Below, in pieces: positions 23,946 to 35,603 of a stretch of DNA of 64,000 bases. The position numbers and the translations under genes were made by a program. Position 1 is the first letter of the stretch. The number at the start of each line of letters is the position of its first letter. This stretch comes from Hydrangea macrophylla (taxonomy: Eukaryota; Streptophyta; Magnoliopsida; Cornales; Hydrangeaceae), in contig CM066994.1 of assembly GCA_033977485.1 (NCBI GenBank), positions 14,009,585-14,073,584 of the forward strand, in the 5' to 3' direction. The notes under the pieces were generated by a model. That model did no database searches and was not told the origin of the DNA. It was given only the letters and a program-made list of their open reading frames with translations.

Positions 23946-24600
23946 AAACAAGAATTTCATTACGTTAGTCAAAGTATCCTAGACGTGTACATATCCTACA
24001 TTTTTAAGAACTAGAATAAGAAGTTAAGCACTATTACTATCTTGAAATAAGAATTTCATAGTTTCTTTAATCTCGGACTTTATGAATCCCTATAAACATG
24101 CATGCATTAGTTTTCAATCTAGTCAAGATCCCAATAGATTGTCAAGCAAAGCTATTCACAGAACCTAATTACAAGTGGACAACACCTATGAGACCAATCT
24201 TCATGTTCCTCATGGCCTTTTTATTTCTATTTTTTTAGATCATTCTAACATTCGAAAATGTGAATCAAAAGCCAAAAACAAAAAAAAAACAACTTTCTTT
24301 TCACATATTATCAAAATCAATGCTTATCCACGAGGGCCACGCCAATTCCGCAATATTAAAGCAATTATAGCAATTATTTTATTTTAAGGACTTTTTGTTT
24401 TAAGTAATAACAAGTCAATGCATGATGTCACTAATTTCTACATATTCTTGATCATTATAGTGAGGACTTTTTATCCAAGTGATAAGTATGAAACCTTCTC
24501 TCATTCTAACACTTAACAAAAAAATAGATGATAAGACTATGATATCACTGTGAATTAATGAAGAACCCTACAGCCGTAAAGAAACATCAAAACTACTTAC

Positions 24601-24630
24601 TTCATTTTGTCCAAATTTGAGGCCATCCCC
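24601..24630 (-). other. Small exon-like segment
   Basis: TTGATTTCAG, then 30 bases encoding GDGLKFGQNE, then GTAAG. Acceptor, short open stretch and donor look like an exon in the CACTA interior. It is too short to identify. Confidence 0.25.
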
Positions 24631-24861
24631 CTGAAATCAATAAAAGGCACACTCAAGAGACTGATTATTTTAAGGGACATGATTTATATATCATGTGTCT
24701 TGTATACACATCAATTAGGTATATAACAAGGTTTAAAATAAAAGTTATTACGTAATGCATAAGCCAATTTGAATCTCTTATTTGACTAAGTTGAATCTCT
24801 TGCTTAGAATCTTAAAAGAGGCTGTATATAGCCGTTTAGGGGCTGATTTGGGGAACCCAGC

Positions 24862-25091
24862 CACTCTCCATGCCCTTTAATGAAATATCAACTATAGGAA
24901 CCAAATTGGGATTCAAATTTGGGACTATAACACTACTCTTTCTAGGTAACCTTTGAATTCTTTCAGATGACAAATCGAAAGAAGTTTGGCAAATGGCAAA
25001 ATCTACCTCAAAATTTTCTAGAGAAAACATTTACTATTGAGCCTTGGTAAGTACCAATAGTTGCAGGGAACTACAATGATACCCTGATAAG
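24862..25091. repeat. 230-bp direct repeat, left copy
   Basis: Same length and orientation as 32917-33146, with three mismatches counted by eye (CACTCT/CACTCC, TTCAGA/TTCAAA, TACCCT/TACACT). The two copies bracket the copia array. On the minus strand it contains an open stretch beginning [18 protein letters not shown] that I do not recognise. Confidence 0.9.
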
Positions 25092-26679
25092 AACCTGCCT
25101 TCTCTAAGGCGATAAACTCGGATTCCATAGTGGACCGACCAGTGCATGTCTGTTTGGATGATTTCCAAGAGACTGCACCTCCTCCAAGGGTAAATATATA
25201 CCCACTTGTGGATTTTGTCTCATCTGAATCAGAAATCCAGTTAGCATCACTGTACCCTTCTAGTACAGCGGGAAATCCACAGTATGTCAAACCAAAATCC
25301 ATAGTACCTCTGAGATATTTTAGTACTCTACATATAGCAGTCCAATGTTCCTTATTAGGATTATAAGTGTATCTGCTCAACCTATTAACTGCATAATCAA
25401 TGTCAGGTCTAGTACAGTTCATAAGATAAGTAAGACTGCCAATTATTTGAGCTTATTCAGACTGTGATACACTAGTTTCATTATTTTTCTTCAATTGTAT
25501 GCTCATATCATAAGGAGTACTAACAGGTTTGGTGTCAAAGTGACCAAACTTTTTAAGGATCTTTTCTACAAAGTGTTCTTGAGACATCATGAAACCCTCA
25601 TTGGTTTTAGTTAATTTTATCCCAAGTATTACATTAGCTTCACCTAGGTCTTTCATATCAAATCTAGATGATAACAAATGTTTTGTTTCATTTATCACAA
25701 TCATATCGGTACCTAGAATAAGCATATCATCCACATATAAGCAAATGATTACACCAACATCATTATCAAATTTATGATACACACATTTATCAGCTTCATT
25801 CACAATGTATCCATTAGAGGCCATTACACTATCGAATTTCTCATGCCATTGTTTTGGTGCTTGCTTTAAACCATACAAAGATTTTATTAATTTGTAAACT
25901 TTATTTTGGTTTCCAGGAGATACAAAACCTTCAGGTTGTTCCATGTAAATTTCCTCTTCTAATTCTCCATTAAGAAACACAGTTTTAACATCCATTTGAT
26001 GAATAATGAGTTTATGCAAAGAAGCAAGAGCTATTAGAATTCTAATAGATGATATTCTGGCCACAGGAGAATAAGTATCAAAATAATCAACATCTTTCTT
26101 TTAAGTGTATCCCTTAGCTACAAGTCTAGCTTTAAACTTATCGATAGATCTATCAGGTTTTAACTTCTTTTTGAATATCCATTTACATCCTATAGGTTTT
26201 GTACCAGGAGGTAAGTCAACCAATTCCCAAGTATGATTAGCCATGATAGATTCTATCTCACTATTAATTGCTTCTCTCCAAAATGGAGCATCAGGAGAGG
26301 AAATAGCTTCATTATAAGTCATTGGATCATTATCCATTAAAAATATGAAAAACCCATCTCCTAGGTTTGTTTCTCTCCTATCTCGTTTGCTTCTTCTTAG
26401 TTCAATTTCTACGGACCCATTCGAGTCAACATTAGGCTCAACTGTAGGTTCGAGTCTTGGTCTCTCAATGGTTGTTTTCAAGGGAAATATGTTTTCAAAG
26501 AAGTCTGCATTTTCATAATCTTGAACGGGTTCTGATTTAGTCAAAATGAAATCAACCTTTGCAATGTCAAGATTAAGTAGCAGTTTGGTTTGCTAGCGCT
26601 TAAAGTTATTCTCGTTAAACGATTCAATTCTTGTGACATCGGGAATAGCTTTAGTTGCGGTTAGCATAGCAGTATCCAT
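25092..26679 (-). pseudogene. Copia gag-RT fusion remnant of region A
   Basis: One frame runs through 26101-26544, 25453-26064 and 25092-25422 with stops between. The fused text (ILTKSEPVQDYENADFF) joins gag residues to the pre-RT linker. RT motifs are intact locally (LYVDDML), but no gag zinc knuckle, protease or integrase remains, so it cannot move by itself. Confidence 0.75.
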
Positions 26680-26697
26680 GGAAGTTACTCTTAAGAA
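25092..26697 (-). mobile_element. Copia internal region A, deletion derivative
   Basis: From the shared LTR leftwards: the first part of gag (ATG at 26679, [17 protein letters not shown]), then an abrupt join to the integrase/RT linker (NADFFENIFPLK), RT (MDVKTVFLNGE, YGLKQAPKQW, YVDDMLILG) and part of RNase H, ending abruptly at 25092. Compared with region B it lacks about 2.0 kb (rest of gag, zinc knuckle, protease, integrase). The join has a short match of GAAAAT type. The RNase H end and the 3' LTR are gone. Confidence 0.8.
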
Positions 26698-27559
26698 TGT
26701 TGGAAAATAATATTGTATAGACACTGCTATGAAAGAAAATACTTATCAAACGTGTCGAAGAGTCTGACTGAGTCGTGTGGAGAACACTGTCCTTAAGAGT
26801 AATTTTTGCCCCTCAGAGTTCTTAACTCGGTACAGAAAGATCTCAGCGGTTTACCCTCCAGGATTAAGCAGCCTCGTCTTTGTTATCGTGCACTCGATGA
26901 ACAAAGGGCACAGAACAACCTTGTTGTATGTATTTCAGTGATTGAACCAGAGAAGAACAGAGAAGAACCAGAGAAGAAAAGCAGATTGTATTTCTGTGTG
27001 TATTCACAAAGGAGACCCACGTTTATATAAGTTTAGAAACCCAACATAATCCCATGGTCAAAGCAAACGTGGATATAATTTTGGCACAATATATTCACAA
27101 CGGTTTAATAAAGATATGGGATGAATCTGGATAGGAAAAATAAAAGGAAAGAATTTCAATTAAAAAGGAAGGATTAAAAAATAATAATAATTTGCAAAAG
27201 GATGGTCCAACCGTGTGAGCCCGTGAGGCTTGGAGGCCGGGTTTTGCACCCCGCCCCCCCTTGCGCGCTAGTAAGACGTGACGCGCCCGGTTAAACGATT
27301 TCCTGATCGAAACCAAATTTCTATTGGATTTGAGATTAGCTTGGGCTTAGCTCATGTGCGCGTGAGAGCCCATATGTTCCAACTTGTTACTAAGCCCATA
27401 ATGTCAAAGCATATATTAAGTCTCTCAACTCCCTCTTCCTAAGCAATGTGGGACAAGAGTCTCCACCACACTTTTACCCAATACCACACCAACTAGAGAG
27501 ATGTAGAGAGAGAAAGAGTTTGGCTTTTGAAAAACACCCACTTTGGACCACAAATTACA
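26698..27559 (-). repeat. Copia LTR shared by regions A and B (862 bp)
   Basis: Plus-strand left end TGTTGGAAAATAAT, right end CACAAATTACA. To its right is a minus-strand purine tract (GTGGGGGATTT), making it the 3' LTR of region B. To its left, 18 bases away, is the gag ATG of region A, making it the 5' LTR of A. It is homologous to 32039-32915 and, inverted, to 16529-17382. Confidence 0.8.
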
Positions 27560-28077
27560 AAAATCCCCCACATTTTTCAAAGATAAATTTTGAGAAGTAA
27601 CGATTGACCACTTTAGAATACTGTATCAGTGATGGTGTCTTTTGGACTATGAACCAACACCTAGGGAAATAAGAATTGATTCACAGAAAGTTGGTGAAAA
27701 TAAAATTTCTATGAACCTCATTTCTTTGTGTGAATCAAAGTACTTATCACCCACAGTACACTTTGATAAACAAGGCTGTTAACGCGGTTTAGCACGTTTC
27801 GGCCATGCGCCGTACCTGGATTTCATGAGTGCTCTAGAGAACCTGCCTAAGTTCTCATAGGAAGCGGCCCTACTTCCACACTCATATAGGTGAATTCATT
27901 AAGTATGTATTGCAACTATACATACCACCCAATAAGGACTATGAATTCATTAAGAGTTAAGACTCAACTTTACACGTTGCAGTCTACACTATCTACACCA
28001 TAGGGATGAACCATAATTATGTATAATTGATAGTGTCTCACCAAGTCAACCAGTAGTTTGTTGTTACCCATATGAAC

Positions 28078-30837
28078 CTAGTTTGTGGGATCTCTACTCA
28101 TATAGGTTGGGTTACCACTACTATTGACCTCTGTTATGGGCATAAGTCCCATCCCCCTCGATGTATTGGCCACTAGCTTTCTTGCTAATGGTTTGGTCAG
28201 AAGATCCGTTAAATTCATCTCTGACCTCACAAAGTCTAGGGATATAATCCCATCTTTTAACAGCTGTTTCACAATGTTATGTCTTAGGTGAATATGCCTG
28301 CTTTTTCCATTATAGGCCTTATTTCTTGCTCGGGCTATTCCAACCTAGCAATCACAATGTAACGACACAGATGGAACTGGTCTCATCCATAAAAGGATAT
28401 CTGCCAAAAGGTTTCTAAGCCACTCAGCCTCAGAACCTGCCTTCTCTAAGGCGATAAACTCGGATTCCATAGTGGACCGAGCAGTGCATGTCTGTTTGGA
28501 TGATTTCCAAGAGACTGCACCTCCTCCAAGGGTAAATATATACCCACTTGTGGATTTTGTCTCATCTGAATCAGAGATCCAGTTAGCATCACTGTACCCT
28601 TCTAGTACAGCGGGAAATCCACAGTATGTCAAACCAAAATCCATAGTACCTCTGAGATATTTTAGTACTCTACATATAGCAGTCCAATATTCCTTATTAG
28701 GATTATGAGTGTATCTGCTCAACCTATTAACTGCATAAGCAATGTCAGGTCTAGTACAGTTCATAAGATAAGTAAGACTGCCAATTATTTGAGCATATTC
28801 AGACTGTGATACACTAGTTTCATTATTTTTCTTCAATTGTATGCCCATATCATAAGGAGTACTAACAGGTTTGGTGTCAAAGTGACCAAACTTTTTAAGG
28901 ATCTTTTCTACAAAGTGTTATTGAGACATCATGAAACCCTCATTTGTTTTAGTTAATTTTATCCCAAGTATTACATTAGCTTCACCTAGGTCTTTCATAT
29001 CAAATATAGATGATAACAAATGTTTTGTTTCATTTATCACAATCATATCGGTACCTAGAATAAGCATATCATCCACATATAAGCAAATGATTACACCAAC
29101 ATCATTATCAAATTTATGATACACACATTTATCAGCTTCATTCACAATGTATCCATTAGAGGTCATTACACTATCGAATTTCTCATGCCATTGTTTTGGT
29201 GCTTGCTTTAAACCATACAAAGATTTTACTAATTTGCAAACTTTATTTTGGTTTCCAGGAGATACAAAACCTTCAGGTTGTTCCATGTAAATTTCCTCTT
29301 CTAATTCTCCATTAAGAAACGTAGTTTTAACATCCATTTGATGAATAATGAGTTTATGCAAAGAAGCAAGAGCTATTAGAATTCTAATAGATGATATTCT
29401 GGCCATAGGAGAATAAGTATCAAAATAATCAACATCTTTCTTTTGAGTGTATCCCTTAGCTACAAGTCTAGCTTTAAACTAATCGATAGATCCATCAGGT
29501 TTTAACTTCTTTTTGAATATCCATTTACATCCTATAGGTTTTGTACCAGGAGGTAAGTCAACCAATTCCCAAGTATGATTAGCCATGATAGATTCTATCT
29601 CACTATTAATTGCTTCTCTCCAAAATGGAGCATCGGGAGAGGAAATAGCTTCATTATAAGTCATTGGATCATTATCCATTAAACATGTGAAAAACCCATC
29701 TCCTAGGTTTGTTTCTCTCCTATCTCGTTTGCTTCTTCTTAATTCAATTTCTACGGACTTATTCGAGTCAACATTAGGCTCAACTGTAGGTTCGAGTCTT
29801 GGTCTCTCAATGGTTGCTTTCAAGGGAAATATGTTTTCAAAGAAGTCTGCATTTTTCGATTCAATTGTTGTGTTTTTCTCTAACACGTCACTTTTAAGAA
29901 CTAAGAATCTATATGCAGCACTATACTCATCATATCCTATAAATAAACAATCTGCTATTTTTGAACCTATTTTCCTTTTCTTAGGTTCTAGAAGTAGAAC
30001 CTTCGCTGGGCACCCCCACACTTTAAGGTATTTTTTCAAGTTAGGTCTATGATTTTCCCACAACTCATAAGGGGTCTTTCCTATTTTCTTAAATATAATT
30101 CTATTTTGAATGTGACACGCAGAGAGGATAGCTTCCCCCACAAATTATTAGGTGCTCCTGAACTAATTAACATAGCATTCATCATTTCCTTTAACGTTCT
30201 ATTTTTCCGTTCAGCTACTCCGTTAGATTCTGGTGAATAGGGTGGAGTTACCTCGTGTACTATACCATGTTGTTCACAAAACTGGCCTAGGGGGCCAGAT
30301 TCATATTCACCTCCCTTGTCAGACCTAAGTTTTTTGATCTTTTTATCTAACTTGTTTTCAACCTCAGCTTTGTATTGTATGAATTTTCCTTCTGTCTCAT
30401 CTTTATTTCTATGTAAGAATACTCTAGTATATCTCGAGTAATCATCTATGAATGTCACATAATATCTCTTACCACCTCTAGATTCAGTAGATTTCATGTC
30501 GCCTAAATCTGAGTGAATTAAGGTGAGCAATTCAGTTTCTCTTTGTACTACTTGTTTGCAAGGTTTCTTAGTACCTTTCGCTTCACTACAAATTTGGCAT
30601 TTCTCATTATTAGTGATACTAACATTTTCAAGAATGCCTAATTCTTTCATTTTCTTTGTATAAGAAAAGTTCACATGTCTTATGCCATAAGTCATGAGAA
30701 TCAATCAAGTAAGCAGAAGAAGTAGTAGCATTTCCATTCATATTATCAAGAACATTCAAAACAAACAGACCATTGTTGTAGTACCCTTTTCCCACAAACA
30801 CCCCATTTTTAGTCATTATAACTTTATCAGAAATCAA
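28078..30837 (-). pseudogene. Region B integrase-RT-RNase H
   Basis: Integrase shows CQICSEAKGTKKP, HSDLGDMKSTESRGG, FIDDYSRYT, RSDKGGEYES and ESNGVAERKNRTL (30081-30704). The linker and RT start follow (29479-30141), then RT core with MDVKTTFLNGE and LYVDDML (28918-29406), RNase H (28345-28848) and its end (28078-28272). Most of it shares one frame broken by in-frame stops, except the integrase block, which is shifted. Confidence 0.85.
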
Positions 30838-32020
30838 AAATAACTTTCACCCCCACTTTCCCAAGCAGCGACACAGACACAAGGTTCCAACGAATATCAG
30901 GCACGTGGAGAACGTCGGTAAGAGAAAGGATCTTTCCGGAAGTTAGCTTGAGAACTACCTTCCCTTTCCCAATCACAGGTGAGGGCCTAGAGTCCCCCAT
31001 GTACACTTGTTCCTCTCCTTCCCCTACTGGTGTGTAGGAGGTAAAAGCACTTCTGTTGCCACAGATGTGCCTGGTAGCCCCAGAGTCTACCACCCAATTT
31101 TTCTCCTCTGCCACTAAGTTGACCTCAGAAATGACAGCCACTATAACATCTGCATCAACTAGATTAGCTCTAGGGGCAGGTTTGTCATTTTTCTTCCTGT
31201 GTCTACATTGAGCAGCATGGTGACCCGGCTTGCCACATACAAAACATTCCCCTTTCTTTTTAGCAAACTGGTTTTGGGGTTTGAGATTTTTGTTGAAATT
31301 TGTTTTATTGAAATGGGGTTTGTTATTCTGCCTTTGAAAATTCCCTTGGGTGCGATTAGGCTTTTCCTCAACGAGGTTAGCCTTGGAAGCCATAGCTTTG
31401 GCTTTCTCATTCCGATCAAGTGAACGGTTCTTTTCTTCAATGCGAATATGAACAACAACTTCCTCCAAAGTCATTTCATTCCTCTTATGTTTCATCAAAT
31501 TCTTATAATTTTTCCAAGACTCCGGAAGTTTTTCAATAACTGAACCGGTTACAAATGGTTCGGGCAATTTCATTCCTTCATTACTAAGTTCCGAAACTAC
31601 AAGGTGAAAATTGTGAATTTGAGTAGAAACATCTATGTCATCGGTCATTTGAAAATTGAAAAAGTTTCCGATGGCATATTTTTTAATTCCGGCATCCTCA
31701 ATAATATATTTGGTGACCAAAGCATCCCAAATTTCAGTTGCCGATTTGAAGGTACAGTAAATATCAAAAAGTTCATTTGATAAGGCGTTCAGAATAATGC
31801 TTTTGCAAATCTTGTTTGCATTTTCCCAAAGAGGCAATTCGGTTTCATAATTTTCAGAATCTTGAAAGGGTTTTGGTTTAGTCAAAACGAAATCAACCTT
31901 TACAATGTCAAGATTAAGTAGCAGTTTGGTTTGCCAGCGCTTCAAGTTATTCCCATTAAACGATTCATTTCTTGTGACATCGGGAATAGCTTTAGTTGCG
32001 GTTAGCATAGCAGTATCCAT
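30827..32020 (-). pseudogene. Region B gag-protease
   Basis: The ATG at 32020 begins [17 protein letters not shown]. Gag text follows ([27 protein letters not shown]), then a CCHC knuckle [16 protein letters not shown], and the protease active site [11 protein letters not shown]. The frame is open for nearly 400 codons and then shifts near 30830. Gag builds the particle and protease cuts the polyprotein. The frame extends upstream into the LTR, but the internal ATG is the conserved start in both A and B. Confidence 0.8.
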
Positions 32021-32038
32021 GGAAGTTACTCTTAAGAA

Positions 32039-32915
32039 TGTTGGAAAATAATATTGTATAGACACTGCTATGAAAGAAAATACTTATCAAACGTGTCGAA
32101 GAGTCTGACTGAGTCGTGTGGAGAACATTGTCCTTAAGAGTAATTTCCGGCCCTCAGAGTTATTGACTCGGTACAGAAAGGTCTTAACGGTTTACCCTCC
32201 AGGATTAAGCAGCCTCGTCTTTGTTATCATGCACTCGATGAACAAAGGGCACAGAACAGCCTTGTTGTATGTATTTCAGTGATCGAACCAGAGAAGAACA
32301 GAGAAGAACCAGAGAAGAAAAGCAGATTGTATTTCTGTGTGTATTCACAAAGGAGACCCACGTTTATATAAATTTAGAAACCGAACATAATCCCATGGTC
32401 AAAGCAAACGTGGATATAATTTTGGCACAATATATTAACAACGGTTTAATAAAGATATGGGATGAATCTGGACAGGAAAAATAAAAGGAAAGAATTTCAA
32501 TTTAAAAGGAAGGATTAAAAAAAAAAATAATTTGCAGAAGGATGGTCCAACCGTGTGAGCCCGCGAGGCTTGGAGGCCGGGATTTGCACCCCCCCCCCCC
32601 CCCCACCCACCCACCCCTGCGCGTGAGTAAGACGTGACGCGCCTGGTTAAACGATATCCGGATCGAAACCCAAATTTCTATTGGATTTGAGATTAGCTTG
32701 GGCTTGGCTCATGTGCGCGTGGAACCCACATGTTCCAACTTATTACTAAGCCCATAATGTCAAAGCATATATTAAGTCTCTCAACTCCCTCTTCCTAAGC
32801 AATGTGGGACCAGAGTCTCCACCACACTTTTACCCAATACCACACCAACTAGAGAGATGTAGAGAGAGAAAGAGTTTCGCTTTTGAAAAACACCCACTTT
32901 GGACCACAAATTACA
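32039..32915 (-). repeat. 5' LTR of copia region B (877 bp)
   Basis: Plus-strand left end TGTTGGAAAATAAT, right end CACAAATTACA, the same termini as 26698-27559. It has an expanded C run near 32589-32606 absent from the other copy. Only 18 bases separate it from the gag ATG, with no Met-tRNA primer site. Confidence 0.8.
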
Positions 32916-32916
32916 A

Positions 32917-33146
32917 CACTCCCCATGCCCTTTAATGAAATATCAACTATAGGAACCAAATTGGGATTCAAATTTGGGACTATAACACTACTCTTTCTAG
33001 GTAACCTTTGAATTCTTTCAAATGACAAATCGAAAGAAGTTTGGCAAATGGCAAAATCTACCTCAAAATTTTCTAGAGAAAACATTTACTATTGAGCCTT
33101 GGTAAGTACCAATAGTTGCAGGGAACTACAATGATACACTGATAAG
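32917..33146. repeat. 230-bp direct repeat, right copy
   Basis: Partner of 24862-25091; it begins one base after the LTR end. See that entry. Confidence 0.9.
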
Positions 33147-33521
33147 GAAAATATCGATAACATGTATTTGTATAACCCATGTGCCATTTATGTATGCATG
33201 TTAATATGTGTATACAAAATCATTGTCCCATTCCTAATTATACTGGGTTTTATAAAAACTAAGATCATGTTATTAGTTTGATAAAGAACCAAATTGAGGA
33301 GATTTTTCATATTTCCAAATCATTGCAATGCACATAAATGTGAATCTAAGGGGGAAAAATTGATAAGATAAGTTACCAAAACAAATTCTTGCATCGAAAC
33401 CAAAGGTGAATCAATAGAGGTAGGATAGCATGTGGCACCAACTTCAAATTCCACAATCATATGCATAATACAACTCAAAATTGTTGATTTTTAATAAAGG
33501 GAAGATAATTAAAAAGCCTAC

Positions 33522-33618
33522 CATTTCTTCCACTGTAGAATCTTCTCCCCCCGACGCCTACGCCGGTTTCTTCCTCTTCAAATATAGTTGATACTCTTGT
33601 ACTGATGTGGCCGTCCTT
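33522..33618 (-). other. Exon-like segment in the CACTA, unidentified
   Basis: On the minus strand TTATCTGTAG is followed by 97 bases opening KDGHISTRVSTIFEEEETG, ending AATG|GTAGGC. Higher GC than its surroundings and good splice-like borders suggest an exon. I do not recognise the protein, and it could be part of a captured gene. Confidence 0.4.
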
Positions 33619-34063
33619 CTACAGATAATGACTTAGGTATTAGGGGGGAAAGTATAAGCTCCTTTACTCAAGTCAGAGATCAAAAGCTGAGGAGAAGTAT
33701 AATCAAAGAATATATTTCTCTATGTACTGATGTGCTTAGTCATGCTAAAACGTAAATATTGGTTACAGAAAAATTAACCCAAAATAGAGTAAATCAAGCA
33801 CTTAATGCATGAGGAAAGACATATAGTTAAAGGGAAATGGGTAAGAGACTAAGTTCAGAATAGAGTAAATTTTGACAATGTTGGACAATAATCTTAACAA
33901 TTTTCTAAAACGTCTCATATAACTAACATTCATGATCTAAAACAAAGTGTATAGAAAGATTTATTCATCAAAAAATATATTATTTAGGGGCTATTATGGG
34001 ATGATTTAGGGGCTGTTAGGGGCTGATTGGGGTTTGATTTAGGGGCTGTTATGGGCTAATTGG

Positions 34064-34237
34064 ATTGCCCTTTTTCACTAACATCCCTAAACTAAAAAAA
34101 ACTTAACAAATTGACCCCTCAACTATGTGAGAGGGGGGTATTTGATGGGGTGAATTTGAGAAGAAAAATGATAATTGAGGGGGTCACTGTGTTGATTTTT
34201 CTCATTTAATTAGGAGCTGTTAGTAAAAAAGGGCAAT
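34064..34237. mobile_element. MITE with about 25-30 bp inverted ends
   Basis: Left ATTGCCCTTTTTCACTAAC and inverted right ATTGCCCTTTTTTACTAAC agree with one mismatch, then continue more weakly. The interior is non-coding. It lies next to repeated TTAGGGGCTGTTA words at 33985-34060. Confidence 0.5.
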
Positions 34238-34353
34238 ACATGAGGGAGTGTCTATATAATTTACCCTTACACAAATTACAAAGTTGACAAACTATTCAGG
34301 AAATTCTTCTTGACATAGTGTAAAGTGTACCATTATAATGTGCAAGATAGTAC

Positions 34354-34433
34354 CTTCTGCTCATAATATCCTCATGGTAGGTAATTTGCCACACCAAAGT
34401 GAGCAGCAGAAATATATACAAATCTTTTAACTC
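34354..34433 (-). pseudogene. Captured exon of an NAD(P)-binding Rossmann-fold protein
   Basis: The minus strand has an acceptor TGCAG at 34434-34438, then 80 bases reading GVKRFVYISAAHFGVANY and, after an in-frame TGA, GYYEQK, then a GTAC donor. This matches the plant NAD(P)-binding Rossmann-fold (atypical SDR, NDUFA9-like) family, where a VKRFVYISAADFG..NYLLQGYYEGKR-type phrase follows the nucleotide-binding domain. The TGA replaces the residue before GYYE, so the piece is dead. Neighbouring exons of that protein were not found, which suggests a captured fragment. Confidence 0.6.
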
Positions 34434-34966
34434 CTGCACTCATAAACTTAGATGGAGGAGTCAGGCGACCAACTATGAAATCATCTATCTCTAAGGACAG
34501 GCAACCCATGCACATAACAAAAGCGATAGCAATGCAAAGTGTCAGACAACCCTTAACCTTGTTATTAAGTTCAGAACAAGAGTTGTGTTTAATCATAAAA
34601 AAGCAGACCTTTTTCAACTCTAAATATAGCACCTTTCCCTCCTCATCTCTTGCAATCACAAACATTAGCTTTCTTTCACTTCTATCCTGCCCTAGTACAT
34701 GGACAGAAAATAATGAAAATACAAAAGCTTTACTTTGAAGGGTAGAACCTTATTTAAGAAGACTAATTAACCAAATTGAAATGCTTTATGAAAGGAATAA
34801 CATTAACAATAAATGACACTTGTGCCCGTGTGGTAGTGGCATCGTGTAGAGAATAACGTTAATGTGATTCAAAGTTTTGCTATTCTTTATTTTTATAGGA
34901 TAAGAGTTTGTGACCATTAAGAGTGACACTTGTGCATGTGTGGTGGTCGTGTCGTGTCATGTGGTG

Positions 34967-35255
34967 TAGAGAAGCGACCAAGAGATTAAAGATACAATCA
35001 ATTAAATACCACAATCTTGCATAAAACATAAAAATGTTCAATTCTTAATAGTTGGATAGAGTTTAAAAAACACACAAAGTTGAATACTTAATAATTAAAA
35101 AAGATGTGGTGTGGTGTTGAGAAGCTAGACTGAGAGAGTAAAGATACAATCAATTAAATGCCACAATCTTACATAAAACATGAAAATGTTAATTTTGCTT
35201 AAAGTTGGACATAATTTAAAAAACACCCAAATTTGAATACTTAATAATTTAAAAA
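34967..35255. repeat. Two-copy tandem repeat, about 140 bp
   Basis: The block at 34967-35104 recurs at 35115-35255 (shared AAAGATACAATCAATTAAAT and TTGAATACTTAATAATT). Related GACACTTGTGC..GTGTGG text lies just left at 34818 and 34924. Confidence 0.65.
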
Positions 35256-35564
35256 AAAACAATTGAACACATTGTCCATGCTCTTGGGCAGAACTCATCA
35301 AAATAGTTTGCCTAAGAGTACTTTTACACCAAAGCAAAAGAATACAGAAGAACATGTACCGTGAGGAGTACCATTTGGCAGTACCTAATAATGTGGTAAA
35401 ACAAAAGTTAATAAGTTGGAAACTGAAGGGTTTGCTCTTTAAGACTAATCATGAAAGTACAGAATCCGTCGAGGAAGTCTCATCATCCAATTTCAAATCC
35501 TCCAGCCCCAGATTTGAACCAGGTTAGCCATACCAAAATGTCTTCTGCTCAACATCTTTCTCAT

Positions 35565-35572
35565 AGTAAACC
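35565..35572. other. LINE target site duplication, left
   Basis: AGTAAACC, repeated at 41081-41088 immediately after the poly(A) of the LINE. Confidence 0.55.
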
Positions 35573-35603
35573 CTTGTTTTTGGGCTAAGCCCACACTGAC
35601 GAG

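Larger units (their letters stand above)
27560..32038 (-). mobile_element. Copia internal region B, full-length but defective
   Basis: Contains, in minus-strand order, gag, CCHC knuckle, protease, integrase, RT, RNase H and a purine tract, bounded by LTRs at both sides. The coding order is complete. The reading frame is broken by at least three frame changes (near 30830, 30700 and 30130) and several stops (near 29480, 28917, 28344 and 28275). Confidence 0.85.

Noticed and set aside
25130..25366. Plus-strand frames repeated at 28472-28708
   Set aside because: Same-length shadows opposite the copia RNase H regions; they recur only because the elements are duplicated.
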